A stretch of 64,000 nt of DNA from Labilibaculum sp. Lineage in GTDB: Bacteria; Bacteroidota; Bacteroidia; Bacteroidales; Marinifilaceae. Below the pieces are notes generated by a model. The model worked only from the letters and a program-made list of their open reading frames with translations. It ran no database searches and was not told where the DNA came from. Position 1 is the stretch's first letter, and the number at the start of each line of letters is the position of its first letter. The position numbers and the translations under genes were made by a program. Below are positions 1-9,714 of the stretch, in pieces. The stretch spans positions 3,348,001 through 3,412,000 of the forward strand of contig NZ_OY761461.1 of the NCBI RefSeq assembly GCF_963664555.1. The letters run 5' to 3'.

Positions 1-684
1 TTTGGTGTGTCCGAAAAATTCACTTTCAAAAAGTGACTCCGGAATAGCACTGCAATTTACTGCATAAAAATAATTCTCCTTTCTACTGCTTAAATAATGA
101 ATGGCTCGAGCTACCAACTCCTTACCCGTTCCACTTTCGCCCGTTATAAGCACCGAAGTATTCTCTGTTTTAGCAACTTTTCCAATGAGGTTAATTAAAT
201 TCTTCATCTGCGGACTATCTCCGATAATTTCGTATCCCATAGCCTTATAAAACTCTTCTGAAATAATAGAATAGTTTCGTTTAACTTCTGACAAGCTTTT
301 TTTTAGGTGGACGAACTTTTTTGTTCGTTCGATCGCACTTTCGACGTCACGCAAGCGAAATGGTTTTGTGAAAAAATCTGAGGCTCCCAAACGCATCGAA
401 TGAATAACAGAATCCATCTCACTGTATCCACTAATCATGATTACTTCGATTTCTGGAAAATCGTGCTTAACTTTTTCCAAAACATTCAAGCCATTCATTT
501 CAGGCAAATTAACATCAACAATAGCTATATGAATCTCATTTTTATCCATAATATCAAAAGCTTCTGAAGGACTTCCGGCTTTAAATATTCTAAAATTAGG
601 ATCAATTAGAAATTCTTCCAATTCATCACGAACCAGCTTCTCATCATCTAAAATCAATATTCTTAAATTACTTATAGATACCAT
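1..684 (-). CDS. Sigma-54-dependent response regulator (NtrC family), partial
   Basis: Only the first 228 codons lie in the window; the gene runs off the left edge. The N-terminus is a receiver domain with the acidic cluster LDDE, a phospho-acceptor Asp in [10 protein letters not shown] and the conserved Lys in FTKPF. A linker follows, then the start of an AAA+ sigma-54 interaction domain with Walker A GESGTGKE near residue 182. The DNA-binding HTH expected at the C-terminus is outside the window. The gene lies 22 bp downstream of the histidine-kinase-like gene on the same strand, so the two are probably co-transcribed and functionally linked. The start is the ATG at 684 followed by [14 protein letters not shown], a normal receiver start. 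The target promoters cannot be inferred from the sequence. Confidence 0.9.
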   Translation of the reverse strand, partial: MVSISNLRILILDDEKLVRDELEEFLIDPNFRIFKAGSPSEAFDIMDKNEIHIAIVDVNLPEMNGLNVLEKVKHDFPEIEVIMISGYSEMDSVIHSMRLGASDFFTKPFRLRDVESAIERTKKFVHLKKSLSEVKRNYSIISEEFYKAMGYEIIGDSPQMKNLINLIGKVAKTENTSVLITGESGTGKELVARAIHYLSSRKENYFYAVNCSAIPESLFESEFFGHTK

Positions 685-706
685 ATGAAGTGGACTTTAC
701 TAATGA

Positions 707-3175
707 TTAATTATTTTCAAATTTGATTGCTTGTTTTGAATTCTCAAATTCAAAAGGCAATATCAATTTCATTTCGGTAAATTCGTTTTTTCTGCTGCTA
801 ACTGTAATTTGCCCATTCATTTTCTGTACTATTCCTTTACTAATATACAACCCGAGTCCTGAGCCAATACCTGATGGTTTGGTCGTAAAAAATGGTTCGA
901 AAATATAATTGAGATTATCTGGATCAATTCCACTGCCATTATCCTTAATTGCTATTACTACATTTTTATTCACTAACTCAGCAGTAATTTTAATCCATTC
1001 AACTTTTCTCTTTGTATTTGAAGATAGATGTCTGTAGTCAATAGATTCGTAAGCATTGTTTAATATATCTACAACAACCTTCTGAAGCTTATATTTATTA
1101 CCTGTTACGTATAAATCATCGGAACATGCTTCAAACGAAATCTCAACATTTTTTGTTTTGTATTGTTTCTTAATCAGGCTTATGGAATCATTAAGGAGAC
1201 TTTTTATATCAATTAGCTCTTGGGTATTTTCCTTTTGAGAGGAATTATAAATACCGATTTGTGATAAGTATTTCTTGATACGATCGATGTCAGTAAATAC
1301 CTGCGAACATTTTTCCCGGATGTACCCTTCATCAATATTATTCATCGATAAGCGCAGAAGAATATTATCCATAATCATCGAAATTCCAGTTAAGGGCTGA
1401 TTAATCTCATTCACCATTGAGCTTGCCATTTTGCCAAGAGATTCAAGCTCCGATTTCTTTAATAATAACTGACGGTGAAAATCATTGATTCTGAGCTCTT
1501 TTTCAACTTTCTCTTTTAGCTTATTCGTTTTATCTTCAAATTCCTGCTCTTGTCGCTTTAAACCAGTTATAATATCCTTATACTCAACAGAATTATTTCC
1601 AACTTCACCATTTGTAACTATTTCCATCATTATGCCACGCACACCTTTTTTATTATTCACCAAGGTTGAATGAGCGGCCAAAACAATTCGTTTCAATGCT
1701 TGTTTTTTGGTAACAATCGACAACAATTCAAAAACAAAGCCTTTTTTTGAATTTGACAAATTCAATATTTTTTTAATTTTCTTTGTGTCCTCATCCTTAA
1801 AAAACTGAGTGAATTCTAAACCCTTAGTGTCTTTTAATTCATGACATTCAAGAAATTTACATGCGTAATCATTCAAATAGCTGATTTGGTTTTTTTCATT
1901 CAACTCAAAAATAGCCTTGTCACTGTATGCATCATTTTCAAGACTTAGACTCTCTTTAAATGTCAACTCCAAAGTTTTTTTCTGAGAAATATCTGAAACA
2001 AGACCATATAGATTAAATACATCCTCTAGTTCACGGTATTCACTGTACATCTCAATTTTGAAATGTTTAATTTCTCCATTGTTATAAATATATCGATGTT
2101 CAAACTCTATTTTTTGATTTTTTTCGGGCAGATTCAAGAGCATGCGTTCAATTACCTCCTTATCATCAACATGGGTTTTCAACTTAATTTCCTCAAAAAT
2201 ATTTTCTTTATCTACAGACGAAATATCATAAATTCGTAAAAACTCATCCGAACCACGAATAATTTTAGAATAAGAATCCCATTCAAAACTTCCAATTTTG
2301 GCTTTCTTTTGAATCTTCCTTAAAACACTCTCTTTCTTAACTAATGAATCTTTTAATTGCTTTCGTTCCGAAACATCACGGCCAATTGCCAAATAATGGG
2401 TATCATCAAATTCGATCTCCTTATAAATAGTCCATTCCAAACAAACGTTATTTCCCACCGAATTTATGATCTGACCTTCAAAAGTTGTTAGTTTTTTCTT
2501 ACCATTCAGCTTCTCAATTCCCTGAATCAATTGCTCTCTCAAAACTAAATTAACAGAAGCCAAAGAATCTTTAGAAATGCCATCTAAAGTATAATTGAAA
2601 AAATCGGTAAATGCTTTGTTCGCAAATTCCACCCTATGCAAGCTATCCATTTTCAAAATAAGCTCCGATTGCCCCTCCAGAATAGATCGGTAATTGGATG
2701 CAAGATTTCGTAAACGCCCCTCTAACAAATCCTTCTCGTTAAGAGCGAAAGTTAACTTCTTATTCTGTGATTCAACCAATTTCCGATTGGTATATAATTC
2801 CAAAAAGATATTGATCTTATTAATTAAGATTGCATGATCAAATGGTTTCATAATAAAGTCAACACCACCGCATTTATAGGCCTTTGATTCACTTTGTTTA
2901 TCTAAAAATATTGCTGTTAAAAAAATTATTGGTGTTGATTTATTCACATGACCACTTCGAATTTTTTGAGCAAGTAAAAATCCATCCATCTGTGGCATTT
3001 GAACATCAAGAATGATAAGAGCATATTCCTTATTCTCGATATCCTGCAAAGCTTTTATTGGTGATTGAATTAACTCTAGGTCAACATGCAACTTTCCCAA
3101 CAAGGCTTTTAGTAATTCCAAGTTTTCGGCACGGTCATCAACAATCAATAATTGGGGTGTAAAATCCAATTCCAT
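707..3175 (-). CDS. Receiver-PAS-histidine kinase-like protein lacking the H-box histidine
   Basis: A soluble signalling protein of about 822 residues. Domains in order are an N-terminal receiver (Asp in LDVQMPQMDG), a coiled-coil linker, three PAS-like segments (about 170-280, 290-400, 420-530), a long coiled coil, a HisKA-like dimerisation helix pair and a HATPase domain with N box, DNGSGID and GIGSGLGLY motifs. The H box reads MVNEINQPLTG, so the position that normally holds the phospho-acceptor His is Asn (codon 1409-1411, about residue 589). ATP binding looks intact. It either does not autophosphorylate in the usual way or uses another residue; this is inference. It precedes the NtrC-type regulator by 22 bp. 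I chose the ATG at 3175; a GTG at 3199 would add eight residues. Confidence 0.88.
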   Translation of the reverse strand: MELDFTPQLLIVDDRAENLELLKALLGKLHVDLELIQSPIKALQDIENKEYALIILDVQMPQMDGFLLAQKIRSGHVNKSTPIIFLTAIFLDKQSESKAYKCGGVDFIMKPFDHAILINKINIFLELYTNRKLVESQNKKLTFALNEKDLLEGRLRNLASNYRSILEGQSELILKMDSLHRVEFANKAFTDFFNYTLDGISKDSLASVNLVLREQLIQGIEKLNGKKKLTTFEGQIINSVGNNVCLEWTIYKEIEFDDTHYLAIGRDVSERKQLKDSLVKKESVLRKIQKKAKIGSFEWDSYSKIIRGSDEFLRIYDISSVDKENIFEEIKLKTHVDDKEVIERMLLNLPEKNQKIEFEHRYIYNNGEIKHFKIEMYSEYRELEDVFNLYGLVSDISQKKTLELTFKESLSLENDAYSDKAIFELNEKNQISYLNDYACKFLECHELKDTKGLEFTQFFKDEDTKKIKKILNLSNSKKGFVFELLSIVTKKQALKRIVLAAHSTLVNNKKGVRGIMMEIVTNGEVGNNSVEYKDIITGLKRQEQEFEDKTNKLKEKVEKELRINDFHRQLLLKKSELESLGKMASSMVNEINQPLTGISMIMDNILLRLSMNNIDEGYIREKCSQVFTDIDRIKKYLSQIGIYNSSQKENTQELIDIKSLLNDSISLIKKQYKTKNVEISFEACSDDLYVTGNKYKLQKVVVDILNNAYESIDYRHLSSNTKRKVEWIKITAELVNKNVVIAIKDNGSGIDPDNLNYIFEPFFTTKPSGIGSGLGLYISKGIVQKMNGQITVSSRKNEFTEMKLILPFEFENSKQAIKFENN

Positions 3176-3364
3176 AGGTTTCGAGTTAGTGGCACACACT
3201 TTAAAAGAAAAAAAATACCCTCACAGGGCACTATTTATTCCATACTAAGATTGTTTAATCAAAATTAAAGCTAATGCACCAAAAAATCAACCTCTTTATG
3301 ATTAAAGGTAACTTAACGTACTTAGGAATACATATAACAGTGGCTAACTATCCGAAAACGGCTA

Positions 3365-4243
3365 TTAAGAGTTTGATAATTTGCAACTTGAAAATGAATT
3401 AAGAGTAGCGCGTAAAGTTGGAAAATCGAACATAAACCCTGAATTTACAAGGCGTTCAGGAACAACTCTCTGGCCTGAAAGAAGAACATTTGAACCTTCC
3501 CCCAAAAGGACTCTGAGAATTGATGCAGGAACATGAAAAAATGCAGGTCTATTTAAAAAAGAACTAAGTGCTTTGGTATAGTCCCGATTCGTAATTAATT
3601 CAGGAGCTGTTAGATTGTACGTTCCCTCCATTTCTTTATTTAAAATAACATAAGAATAGGCATTAATAAGATCTTTTATATGAATAAACGGAAATGCTTG
3701 ATTTCCATTTCCCAACTTACCGCCTAAAGCATACCGAAAAATTGGCAGAGCTTTTGCCAAAGCCCCTCCTTTGTCGCTCAAAACAACACCTAAGCGAAAA
3801 ATTACTGTTCGAACAGCTTGTTTTTTTACCTCATTGGCAGCCTTTTCCCAATCAATACAAAGTTCACCTAAGAAATCATTCGAAAATTTTGTACTATACT
3901 CGTTGTGTGTATGTTTGGGGTCGTAAATCCCCACTGCGGAAGTTGAAATAAATAACTTAGGTTTAATTTCCATCAAACCAATTGCATTGCTCAGATTTTT
4001 AGTTGTGGTAATGCGGCTACTACGCAGGATTTGTTTGTTTTTGGGATTCCACCTGCAAATTACAGAAGCACCGGAAAGATGAATAATAACTTCGCAAGAT
4101 TTAATAAAACTGCAAAGATCCTGAACATTTCCGTAAAGGAGTTTTCTTGGAATTAAAAGAATATCAGCATTAAAATCACCTCTTAATTTTTCTGTTAAAT
4201 GAGAACCAATTAAACCTGATCCCCCGGTAATTCCAATTTTCAT
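3365..4243 (-). CDS. TIGR01777-family NAD-dependent epimerase (YfcH/SDR39U1-like)
   Basis: A 292-residue extended short-chain dehydrogenase/reductase. The N-terminus has the Rossmann signature GITGGSGLIGSHL, followed by IHLSGASV, the active-site-like STSAVGIYD region, RLGVVL and a C-terminal DUF1731-like segment (RVVPERLVNSGFMFDFPTL). This matches the YfcH/TIGR01777 family, whose substrate is generally unknown; in some bacteria and plants members are linked to cell division or the cell envelope. It is the last gene of a minus-strand run folP-cdaA-this gene, starting 10 bp after cdaA ends. No signal peptide is visible. The family call is firm, the substrate is not known. Confidence 0.88.
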   Translation of the reverse strand: MKIGITGGSGLIGSHLTEKLRGDFNADILLIPRKLLYGNVQDLCSFIKSCEVIIHLSGASVICRWNPKNKQILRSSRITTTKNLSNAIGLMEIKPKLFISTSAVGIYDPKHTHNEYSTKFSNDFLGELCIDWEKAANEVKKQAVRTVIFRLGVVLSDKGGALAKALPIFRYALGGKLGNGNQAFPFIHIKDLINAYSYVILNKEMEGTYNLTAPELITNRDYTKALSSFLNRPAFFHVPASILRVLLGEGSNVLLSGQRVVPERLVNSGFMFDFPTLRATLNSFSSCKLSNS

Positions 4244-4253
4244 TTCTTTGAAT

Positions 4254-5045
4254 TTAAATGATAAAACTTGAAAAATCTCCCTCCAAAAATTTTCGTAATT
4301 CGTTTGTTGTAATCCTCACCTTAATATTCCCTCCCATAACATACGATATGTTTCCTGTTTCCTCAGAGACTGTTATTACATGAGAGTCGGTTGCCTGAGT
4401 CATTCCAATCGCTGCCCGATGTCTTAATCCGAGGCTGCCCGGAATATTTGTATCATCCGTAACAGGCAATATACATCGTGCTGCAAGTATTCTATTATTA
4501 GCCCAAATAACAGCCCCGTCGTGAAGAGGTGAATTTTTAAAAAAAATAGTTTCCAAAAGGTTTTTTGATACCCTTGCTTTTAAAATTTGTCCTGTATCCG
4601 CATAATTTTGTAAATCCATATTTTTTGCGATTACAATCAGAGCACCAGTTTTCGTTTTTGACATGTGTTCACATGCGCTAACAACTGATCTGATTTCGAT
4701 ATCCGGAATTCCTCTTTCATCAAGAGCAAACCAATTATTCAAATTAAACTTCTGGCTCACATTATATCTGGTTCCAAGCAAAAGAAGAAACCTCCTGATT
4801 TCCTGTTGAAATACAATAATTAATGCAATTACCCCCACTCCAATAAACTGCCCAAGAATACTACTTAACAATTCCATATTTAGGGCACGGACCAACAACC
4901 ACATTAGATAAAAAAGAGACAACCCAACAAATATATTGATAGCAACAGTTCCTTTGATTAACATGTAAACCTGATAAAGTAAAAAGGCAACCAGTAAAAT
5001 ATCAAGAATATCAAAAAGTCCAAGTGTAATAAATGCTGCGGTCAT
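4254..5045 (-). CDS. cdaA: Diadenylate cyclase CdaA
   Basis: A 263-residue membrane-bound enzyme that condenses two ATP to cyclic di-AMP, a second messenger controlling potassium and osmotic balance and cell-wall homeostasis. Three hydrophobic segments occupy roughly residues 10-80, followed by a cytoplasmic DisA_N domain with both hallmark motifs: DGA in SPLHDGAVIW and RHR in GLRHRAAIG. Length and architecture match the CdaA/YbbP group. It sits between folP (53 bp upstream) and the epimerase-like gene. The CdaR and GlmM partners usual in Firmicutes are absent here. Start ATG at 5045. Confidence 0.95.
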   Translation of the reverse strand: MTAAFITLGLFDILDILLVAFLLYQVYMLIKGTVAINIFVGLSLFYLMWLLVRALNMELLSSILGQFIGVGVIALIIVFQQEIRRFLLLLGTRYNVSQKFNLNNWFALDERGIPDIEIRSVVSACEHMSKTKTGALIVIAKNMDLQNYADTGQILKARVSKNLLETIFFKNSPLHDGAVIWANNRILAARCILPVTDDTNIPGSLGLRHRAAIGMTQATDSHVITVSEETGNISYVMGGNIKVRITTNELRKFLEGDFSSFII

Positions 5046-5098
5046 TTTTTTTCTATTAAATTCAGTATGTTAACAAAATTACAATTTTATTGGACATA

Positions 5099-5974
5099 TT
5101 ACTGCAATGAGGATTTGATCTTTGAATACAGCTTTACGCATTCAACAGCTTCTTTCACATCGTGTACTCTCAGAATATCCGCTCCCTGATCCAATGCCAT
5201 CATATTCAACGCAGTAGTGCCATTCAAACTCGTAGACGGGTCCCCACCTAAAAATTTATAAATCATCGACTTACGCGACACACCAATCAATATTGGCAAG
5301 TCAAGCTGCTTAAATTCCTGTAAATTAGCTATAATTTCATAATTATGATCCAACGTTTTCCCAAATCCAAAACCGGGATCAATAATAATGTCTTTGGCTC
5401 CGAATTCATTCAAACCTTTAATCTGCGATCGAAAAAAAGCAAGCATGTCATTCACTAAATGATGATAAACCGGATTTTGCTGCATTGTTTGGGGCGTTCC
5501 CTTGATATGCATCATGATATATGGAACTTTTAGTTCTCCAATAACAGAGAACATTTTATCATCCATCGTTCCTCCTGAGATATCATTAATAATGCAGGCT
5601 CCAAAATCGGTGACAGTTCTTTTAGCTACTTCCGCTCTAAAAGTATCGATAGACAATAAACAATTTGGAAATTCCTTTCGAATACATTCTACTGCCGGAA
5701 GCATTCTGAGAATTTCTTCCTCAGCTGAAACATCTGCAGCACCAGGACGAGTAGAGTAAGCCCCAAGATCAATAATTTCAGCTCCTTCGGACAAAATTTG
5801 CTCGCTTCGTTTCAAAATGGCTGTTTTGTTAAGATAAGAACCGCCATCATAAAATGAGTCGGGAGTGAGATTCAGAATCCCCATAACCAAAGGCTTTTCA
5901 AAATTTATTGACCGATCCCCACACTTAATAGAAAGATTATCGCTGTTAAAACAATTTGTTTTGTAATTTTGCAT
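5099..5974 (-). CDS. folP: Dihydropteroate synthase
   Basis: A cytoplasmic TIM-barrel enzyme of folate synthesis that joins p-aminobenzoate to 6-hydroxymethyl-dihydropterin diphosphate. Visible motifs are MGILNLTPDSFYDGG near the N-terminus, IIDLGAYSTRPGA, SIDTF, INDISGG, MHIKGTPQTMQ and IIDPGFGFGKT, with ILIGVSRKS near the C-terminus. The length (291 residues) is normal. It appears to be the first gene of the folP-cdaA-epimerase run. A GTG lies immediately before the chosen ATG at 5974; the two starts differ by one codon. Confidence 0.96.
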   Translation of the reverse strand: MQNYKTNCFNSDNLSIKCGDRSINFEKPLVMGILNLTPDSFYDGGSYLNKTAILKRSEQILSEGAEIIDLGAYSTRPGAADVSAEEEILRMLPAVECIRKEFPNCLLSIDTFRAEVAKRTVTDFGACIINDISGGTMDDKMFSVIGELKVPYIMMHIKGTPQTMQQNPVYHHLVNDMLAFFRSQIKGLNEFGAKDIIIDPGFGFGKTLDHNYEIIANLQEFKQLDLPILIGVSRKSMIYKFLGGDPSTSLNGTTALNMMALDQGADILRVHDVKEAVECVKLYSKIKSSLQ

Positions 5975-6073
5975 CACCGTTTTTTTTGAACAAATTTCGA
6001 AGCAAAAGTAAAATAAAATACCATGTCTTAAGCTATTTTCTTACTTTTACAAAGGAAATTTCTAACACTAATT

Positions 6074-6616
6074 ATGAATAAAACAGACCAACAGTACAAT
6101 TCGATTATTAAAATCTGTACAGATATCTTCACAAAAAAAATGCACGATTACGGGACCGCCTGGAGAATTCTTCGTCCAAGTTCCATAACCGATCAAATAT
6201 ACATTAAAGCACAGCGGATAAGAAGTCTTGAGATCAAAGGAGTAAGCAAAATAGAGGATAATATCCGGGATGAGTTTATCGGAATTGTAAATTATGCCAT
6301 TATGGGCATTATACAACTGGAACTTGGACCCTCTGAGGAAGAGCTCGCTAATGAAAAAGCTCTTGAGTTGTATTCTAAATATTTTGCTGAAGCCAAAGAA
6401 TTAATGGAAGCCAAAAATCACGATTACGATGAAGCTTGGCGAAGCATGAGGGTAAGCTCGTATACAGACTTAATCCTGATGAAAATTAACAGAACCAAGC
6501 AAATTGAAGATCTGCAAGGGAAAACATTAATATCAGAAGGTATTGATGCCAACTATTTCGATATGATTAACTACGCGGTTTTTGGATTAATTAAAATTGA
6601 GTTCGAAAACGCCTAA
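6074..6616 (+). CDS. DUF1599 protein with two tandem copies of the domain
   Basis: A 180-residue cytoplasmic protein of the DUF1599 (nucleotide modification associated) type. The two halves are homologous: the first contains KMHDYGTAWRILRPSSITD (about residues 23-41) and the second KNHDYDEAWRSMRVSSYTD (about 117-135), each followed by a Lys/Arg-rich helix and an INYAxxGxI(I/K)xE segment. The repeat pattern suggests an intramolecular pseudo-dimer of an all-alpha fold. No reaction is established for this protein. It is the first gene of a plus-strand run with the DoxX-type gene (16 bp away) and tpiA, and is divergent from folP. Start ATG at 6074. Confidence 0.88.
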   Translation: MNKTDQQYNSIIKICTDIFTKKMHDYGTAWRILRPSSITDQIYIKAQRIRSLEIKGVSKIEDNIRDEFIGIVNYAIMGIIQLELGPSEEELANEKALELYSKYFAEAKELMEAKNHDYDEAWRSMRVSSYTDLILMKINRTKQIEDLQGKTLISEGIDANYFDMINYAVFGLIKIEFENA

Positions 6617-6632
6617 TATGATTCATTGAATT

Positions 6633-7886
6633 ATGAGAGTATTACAATTTGTAAGTCGTCTTTTTGTTGGTCTTATTTTTATCTTCTCCGGATTTGTAAA
6701 AGCTGTTGATCCTATGGGATCTACCTTCAAGTTTACAGATTATTTTCTGGCCTTTGGCACAGATGCTTTAAAAGAGATTGCTTTTCCTCTTGCAATTCTT
6801 TTATCTACTCTCGAATTCACCCTTGGGATGGCCTTGATATTCAACAGCAGAAAAAATATTACCGCATGGTTGGCACTCCTGTTTATGCTTTTTTTCACCC
6901 CTCTTACATTTATTTTAGCAATTCAAAATCCTGTAACCGACTGCGGATGTTTTGGAGATGCATTGGTTCTAAGCAATTGGGAAACGTTCTGGAAAAACAT
7001 TGTAATTCTTGCGTTCACTTTAGTGATCTTTTTAAGAAGGAAAAAGGATGAAAATCAGCATCCAATTTGGGAACAAAATTTACTGATTGGATTCGCCCTT
7101 ATTGTTTCCGTATGGATCTCAACCTACTCTTATCGTCATTTGCCTCTTATCGATTTTAGACCGTACCATATCGGCGCCAATATTTCTGATGGAATGAGAA
7201 TTCCGGAGGGAGCTCCCGCTGACGAATACCGAAGTCTTTTTAAGTATCAAAAAGATGGCGTGGTAAAAGAATTTGACGAAACCAATTATCCATGGCAGGA
7301 TACAAGCTGGAAATATGTTGATTCTGAGCAAATAAAAATAAAAGAAGGATACACTCCTCCGATTCATGATTTTTCAATCTCGAATGAGACAGAAGGAGAC
7401 ATTACCAATATGGTTTTATCCGACAATGGATATACTTTCCTTTTGGTTTCAAAAAACCTTAGTGAAATTAACGAAAGTGCTTTACTAAAAATTAAAGAAC
7501 TTGCATTCTACGCTCTCGGGAACAACATACAGTTTATTGGCCTTACTGCTTCGGGTGAAGATGTTATGCAAGGCTTTAAAACCACTAATGAGCTGCCTTT
7601 TGATTTTTACAACACCGACGAGATTCAATTAAAAACAATCATTCGTTCGAATCCAGGTTTAGTTCTACTCAAAAAAGGAACCATTCTTGACAAATGGCAT
7701 TTCAGAGATTTTCCCGGAACAAATCAGCTTCAAGGCGATCTTGCGGCCTACTCTATTACAAAACATCAAACACTAAATATCAATCTATTTATTATTAGTA
7801 TTACTTCAACTTTGCTATTGCTTCTTGTTCTTTTCAGTTTGATAAGAATACGACTTGCAGAAGCAAAAAACAGATTACGATTATGA
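6633..7886 (+). CDS. DoxX-type membrane protein (BT_3928-like)
   Basis: A 417-residue integral membrane protein. The N-terminal 140 residues carry four hydrophobic helices with a DoxX/MauE-type pattern: [19 protein letters not shown], then a conserved [13 protein letters not shown] motif whose two closely spaced cysteines suggest redox chemistry. A further helix near 150 leads to a mainly extracytoplasmic domain of about 220 residues ([13 protein letters not shown] region), and a single helix lies near the C-terminus (about 382-405). It overlaps tpiA by 4 bp (ATGA), so the two are translationally coupled. Its role is unknown; electron transfer to thiols in the membrane is a guess from the CGC motif and the family. 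Confidence 0.85.
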   Translation: MRVLQFVSRLFVGLIFIFSGFVKAVDPMGSTFKFTDYFLAFGTDALKEIAFPLAILLSTLEFTLGMALIFNSRKNITAWLALLFMLFFTPLTFILAIQNPVTDCGCFGDALVLSNWETFWKNIVILAFTLVIFLRRKKDENQHPIWEQNLLIGFALIVSVWISTYSYRHLPLIDFRPYHIGANISDGMRIPEGAPADEYRSLFKYQKDGVVKEFDETNYPWQDTSWKYVDSEQIKIKEGYTPPIHDFSISNETEGDITNMVLSDNGYTFLLVSKNLSEINESALLKIKELAFYALGNNIQFIGLTASGEDVMQGFKTTNELPFDFYNTDEIQLKTIIRSNPGLVLLKKGTILDKWHFRDFPGTNQLQGDLAAYSITKHQTLNINLFIISITSTLLLLLVLFSLIRIRLAEAKNRLRL

Positions 7887-8638
7887 GAAAGAAAATTGTT
7901 GCAGGAAACTGGAAAATGAACAATACACTTGAAGAAGGTATTGTATTGGCGGGACAAATCAATGATTTAGTTGAGAAAACTGAGCTTAATGGTGTAGATG
8001 TTGTTATTGGTACCCCTTTTATTCACCTAACTGAAGTGAACAAAATTGTTGGCGATAAAATTGGTGTTGCTGCTCAAAACTGTGCCGATGAAGTTAGCGG
8101 AGCCTACACAGGAGAGGTTTCGGCTTCGATGATTAAATCAACAGGCAGTAAATACGTAATTCTAGGTCACTCGGAACGCAGAGAATACTATGGCGAAACC
8201 AGTGAGAAGTTGGTTAAAAAAGTAGCTCTAAGTCTTGAAAACGGTCTTACTCCAATTTTCTGTTTTGGTGAGGTTTTGGAAGAACGTCAATCTGAAAAAC
8301 ATTTTGATGTTGTAAAAAGCCAGATTGCAGAAGGATTATTCAACTTATCAGCTGAAGATTTTGGGAAAGTTGTGTTGGCTTACGAACCAGTTTGGGCTAT
8401 TGGAACAGGTGTAACAGCTTCTTCTGCTCAGGCTCAGGAAATGCACGCATTTATTCGTCAGACTTTGGTTGCTCAATATGGTCAGGAAGTTGCAGATAAT
8501 ACATCTATTCTTTACGGAGGAAGCTGCAAACCTTCCAATGCGAAAGAATTATTCGAAAACCCTGATGTAGACGGAGGTTTAATTGGTGGAGCTTCTCTTA
8601 ATGCAGAAGATTTCATGGGAATTATTACTGCTTTTTAA
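7883..8638 (+). CDS. tpiA: Triosephosphate isomerase
   Basis: A 251-residue cytoplasmic TIM-barrel enzyme interconverting dihydroxyacetone phosphate and glyceraldehyde 3-phosphate. Catalytic residues are visible: Lys in AGNWKMN, His in [12 protein letters not shown] and Glu in [11 protein letters not shown], with the phosphate-binding YGGSC and GGLIGGASL loops. The length is standard. The ATG overlaps the stop of the DoxX-type gene. A stem-loop terminator follows 20 bp after the stop, so it is the last gene of the DUF1599-DoxX-tpiA run. Confidence 0.98.
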   Translation: MRKKIVAGNWKMNNTLEEGIVLAGQINDLVEKTELNGVDVVIGTPFIHLTEVNKIVGDKIGVAAQNCADEVSGAYTGEVSASMIKSTGSKYVILGHSERREYYGETSEKLVKKVALSLENGLTPIFCFGEVLEERQSEKHFDVVKSQIAEGLFNLSAEDFGKVVLAYEPVWAIGTGVTASSAQAQEMHAFIRQTLVAQYGQEVADNTSILYGGSCKPSNAKELFENPDVDGGLIGGASLNAEDFMGIITAF

Positions 8639-8658
8639 TAGCGTAAACACATACGATT

Positions 8659-8692
8659 AAAGCCGATACACCAGTGTCGGCTTTTGTTTTTT
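8659..8692 (+). terminator. Rho-independent terminator after tpiA
   Basis: AAAGCCGA at 8659-8666 pairs with TCGGCTTT at 8677-8684. The stem extends inward through three more pairs to an ACCA loop and is followed by a T-rich tract to 8692. Confidence 0.85.
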
Positions 8693-8743
8693 GATCAGGA
8701 TTAAATTAACTTGTTACCCATACTATTATTAGACAAATAAAAA

Positions 8744-9586
8744 ATGGATTATATCGAACTGAAATGTCAGATCCAACCTTTCTCTGAAGAAATTGCAGAA
8801 ATATTAATTGCAGAACTTGGCGAGTTGGATTACGAGAGTTTTACACAAAGTGAAGATGCTGTTGAAGCATACATACAGGCGCCTCTGTTTGATATGAAAG
8901 AGGTAGAGCAACTTAGCATTAATCAGTTGCCGAATGCTCCTTTTAAATTGAGCTACTCGAACAAAACAATTGCATCTCAGGATTGGAACGCGCTTTGGGA
9001 ATCCAATTTCAGTCCGGTTATCATCTCAGATCAGGTAGTGATCAGAGCCTCTTTCCATACCGACACTCCAAAAGTTCCTTACGATATCGTAATTGATCCA
9101 AAAATGTCGTTTGGAACAGGACACCACTCTACCACTTCGTTAATGGTTCAGAGCATTCTTGAATTGGATCTGGAAGGGAAATCAGTCTTGGATATGGGCT
9201 GTGGCACCAGTCTGCTTGCAATTTTGGCATCGAAACGAAACGCTGAAAAAGTAGATGCGATTGATATTGACGAATGGCCTTATACCAACTCACTGGAAAA
9301 TATCAAAAACAATAAGGCTGATAATGTATCTGTTTTTTTGGGTGATGCAGCTTTATTGGAAGGAAAACAATATGATGTTGTTTTGGCCAACATCAACAGA
9401 AACATATTGCTTAACGACATGAAACATTACGTTGCCTGTCTTCCGCAAAACGGAGAATTGGTGATGAGTGGATTTTATACTGAAGATTTAAAGCACATTA
9501 AAGAGGAAGCTGAAAAAAACAATTTAGAATACATCAGCCACAAAGTTGATTTAAATTGGGTTGCTGTTCGTTTCTCAAAAAAGTAA
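8744..9586 (+). CDS. prmA: Ribosomal protein L11 methyltransferase
   Basis: A 280-residue SAM-dependent methyltransferase that trimethylates ribosomal protein L11. The N-terminal substrate-recognition domain (about 1-90) is followed by the DPKMSFGTGHHSTT segment, the SAM-binding motif VLDMGCGTSLLAILA (about 147), the acidic IDIDEW loop and VLANINRNIL, equivalent to the NIL/NPPY catalytic motif. The SAM motif is slightly unusual, with CGTSLL where most members have CGSGIL. It follows the tpiA terminator and is probably a separate unit, ending in a long imperfect hairpin. Confidence 0.95.
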   Translation: MDYIELKCQIQPFSEEIAEILIAELGELDYESFTQSEDAVEAYIQAPLFDMKEVEQLSINQLPNAPFKLSYSNKTIASQDWNALWESNFSPVIISDQVVIRASFHTDTPKVPYDIVIDPKMSFGTGHHSTTSLMVQSILELDLEGKSVLDMGCGTSLLAILASKRNAEKVDAIDIDEWPYTNSLENIKNNKADNVSVFLGDAALLEGKQYDVVLANINRNILLNDMKHYVACLPQNGELVMSGFYTEDLKHIKEEAEKNNLEYISHKVDLNWVAVRFSKK

Positions 9587-9599
9587 AATACAATATTTT

Positions 9600-9650
9600 G
9601 CCGGTATCTGTTATTCTATAAAGAAGACAGAGAACCGGCGTTTTACTTTT
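9600..9650 (+). terminator. Possible terminator after prmA
   Basis: GCCGGT (9600-9605) pairs with ACCGGC (9634-9639), and TCTGT pairs with ACAGA just inside. The loop is long, and the tail GTTTTACTTTT is only partly T-rich. Confidence 0.55.
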
Positions 9651-9674
9651 CAGATCCCATCAAATTTGTTAAAT

Positions 9675-9682
9675 TACCTTTG
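9675..9682 (+). promoter_or_regulatory. Bacteroidota -7 box (TACCTTTG)
   Basis: TACCTTTG matches the TAnnTTTG consensus and ends 32 bp before the ATG of the 1490-residue protein. I see no good -33 TTTG at the expected distance, so this is a partial match. Confidence 0.45.
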
Positions 9683-9714
9683 CAAATATATCCATACCCG
9701 AAACTTCATTTACA

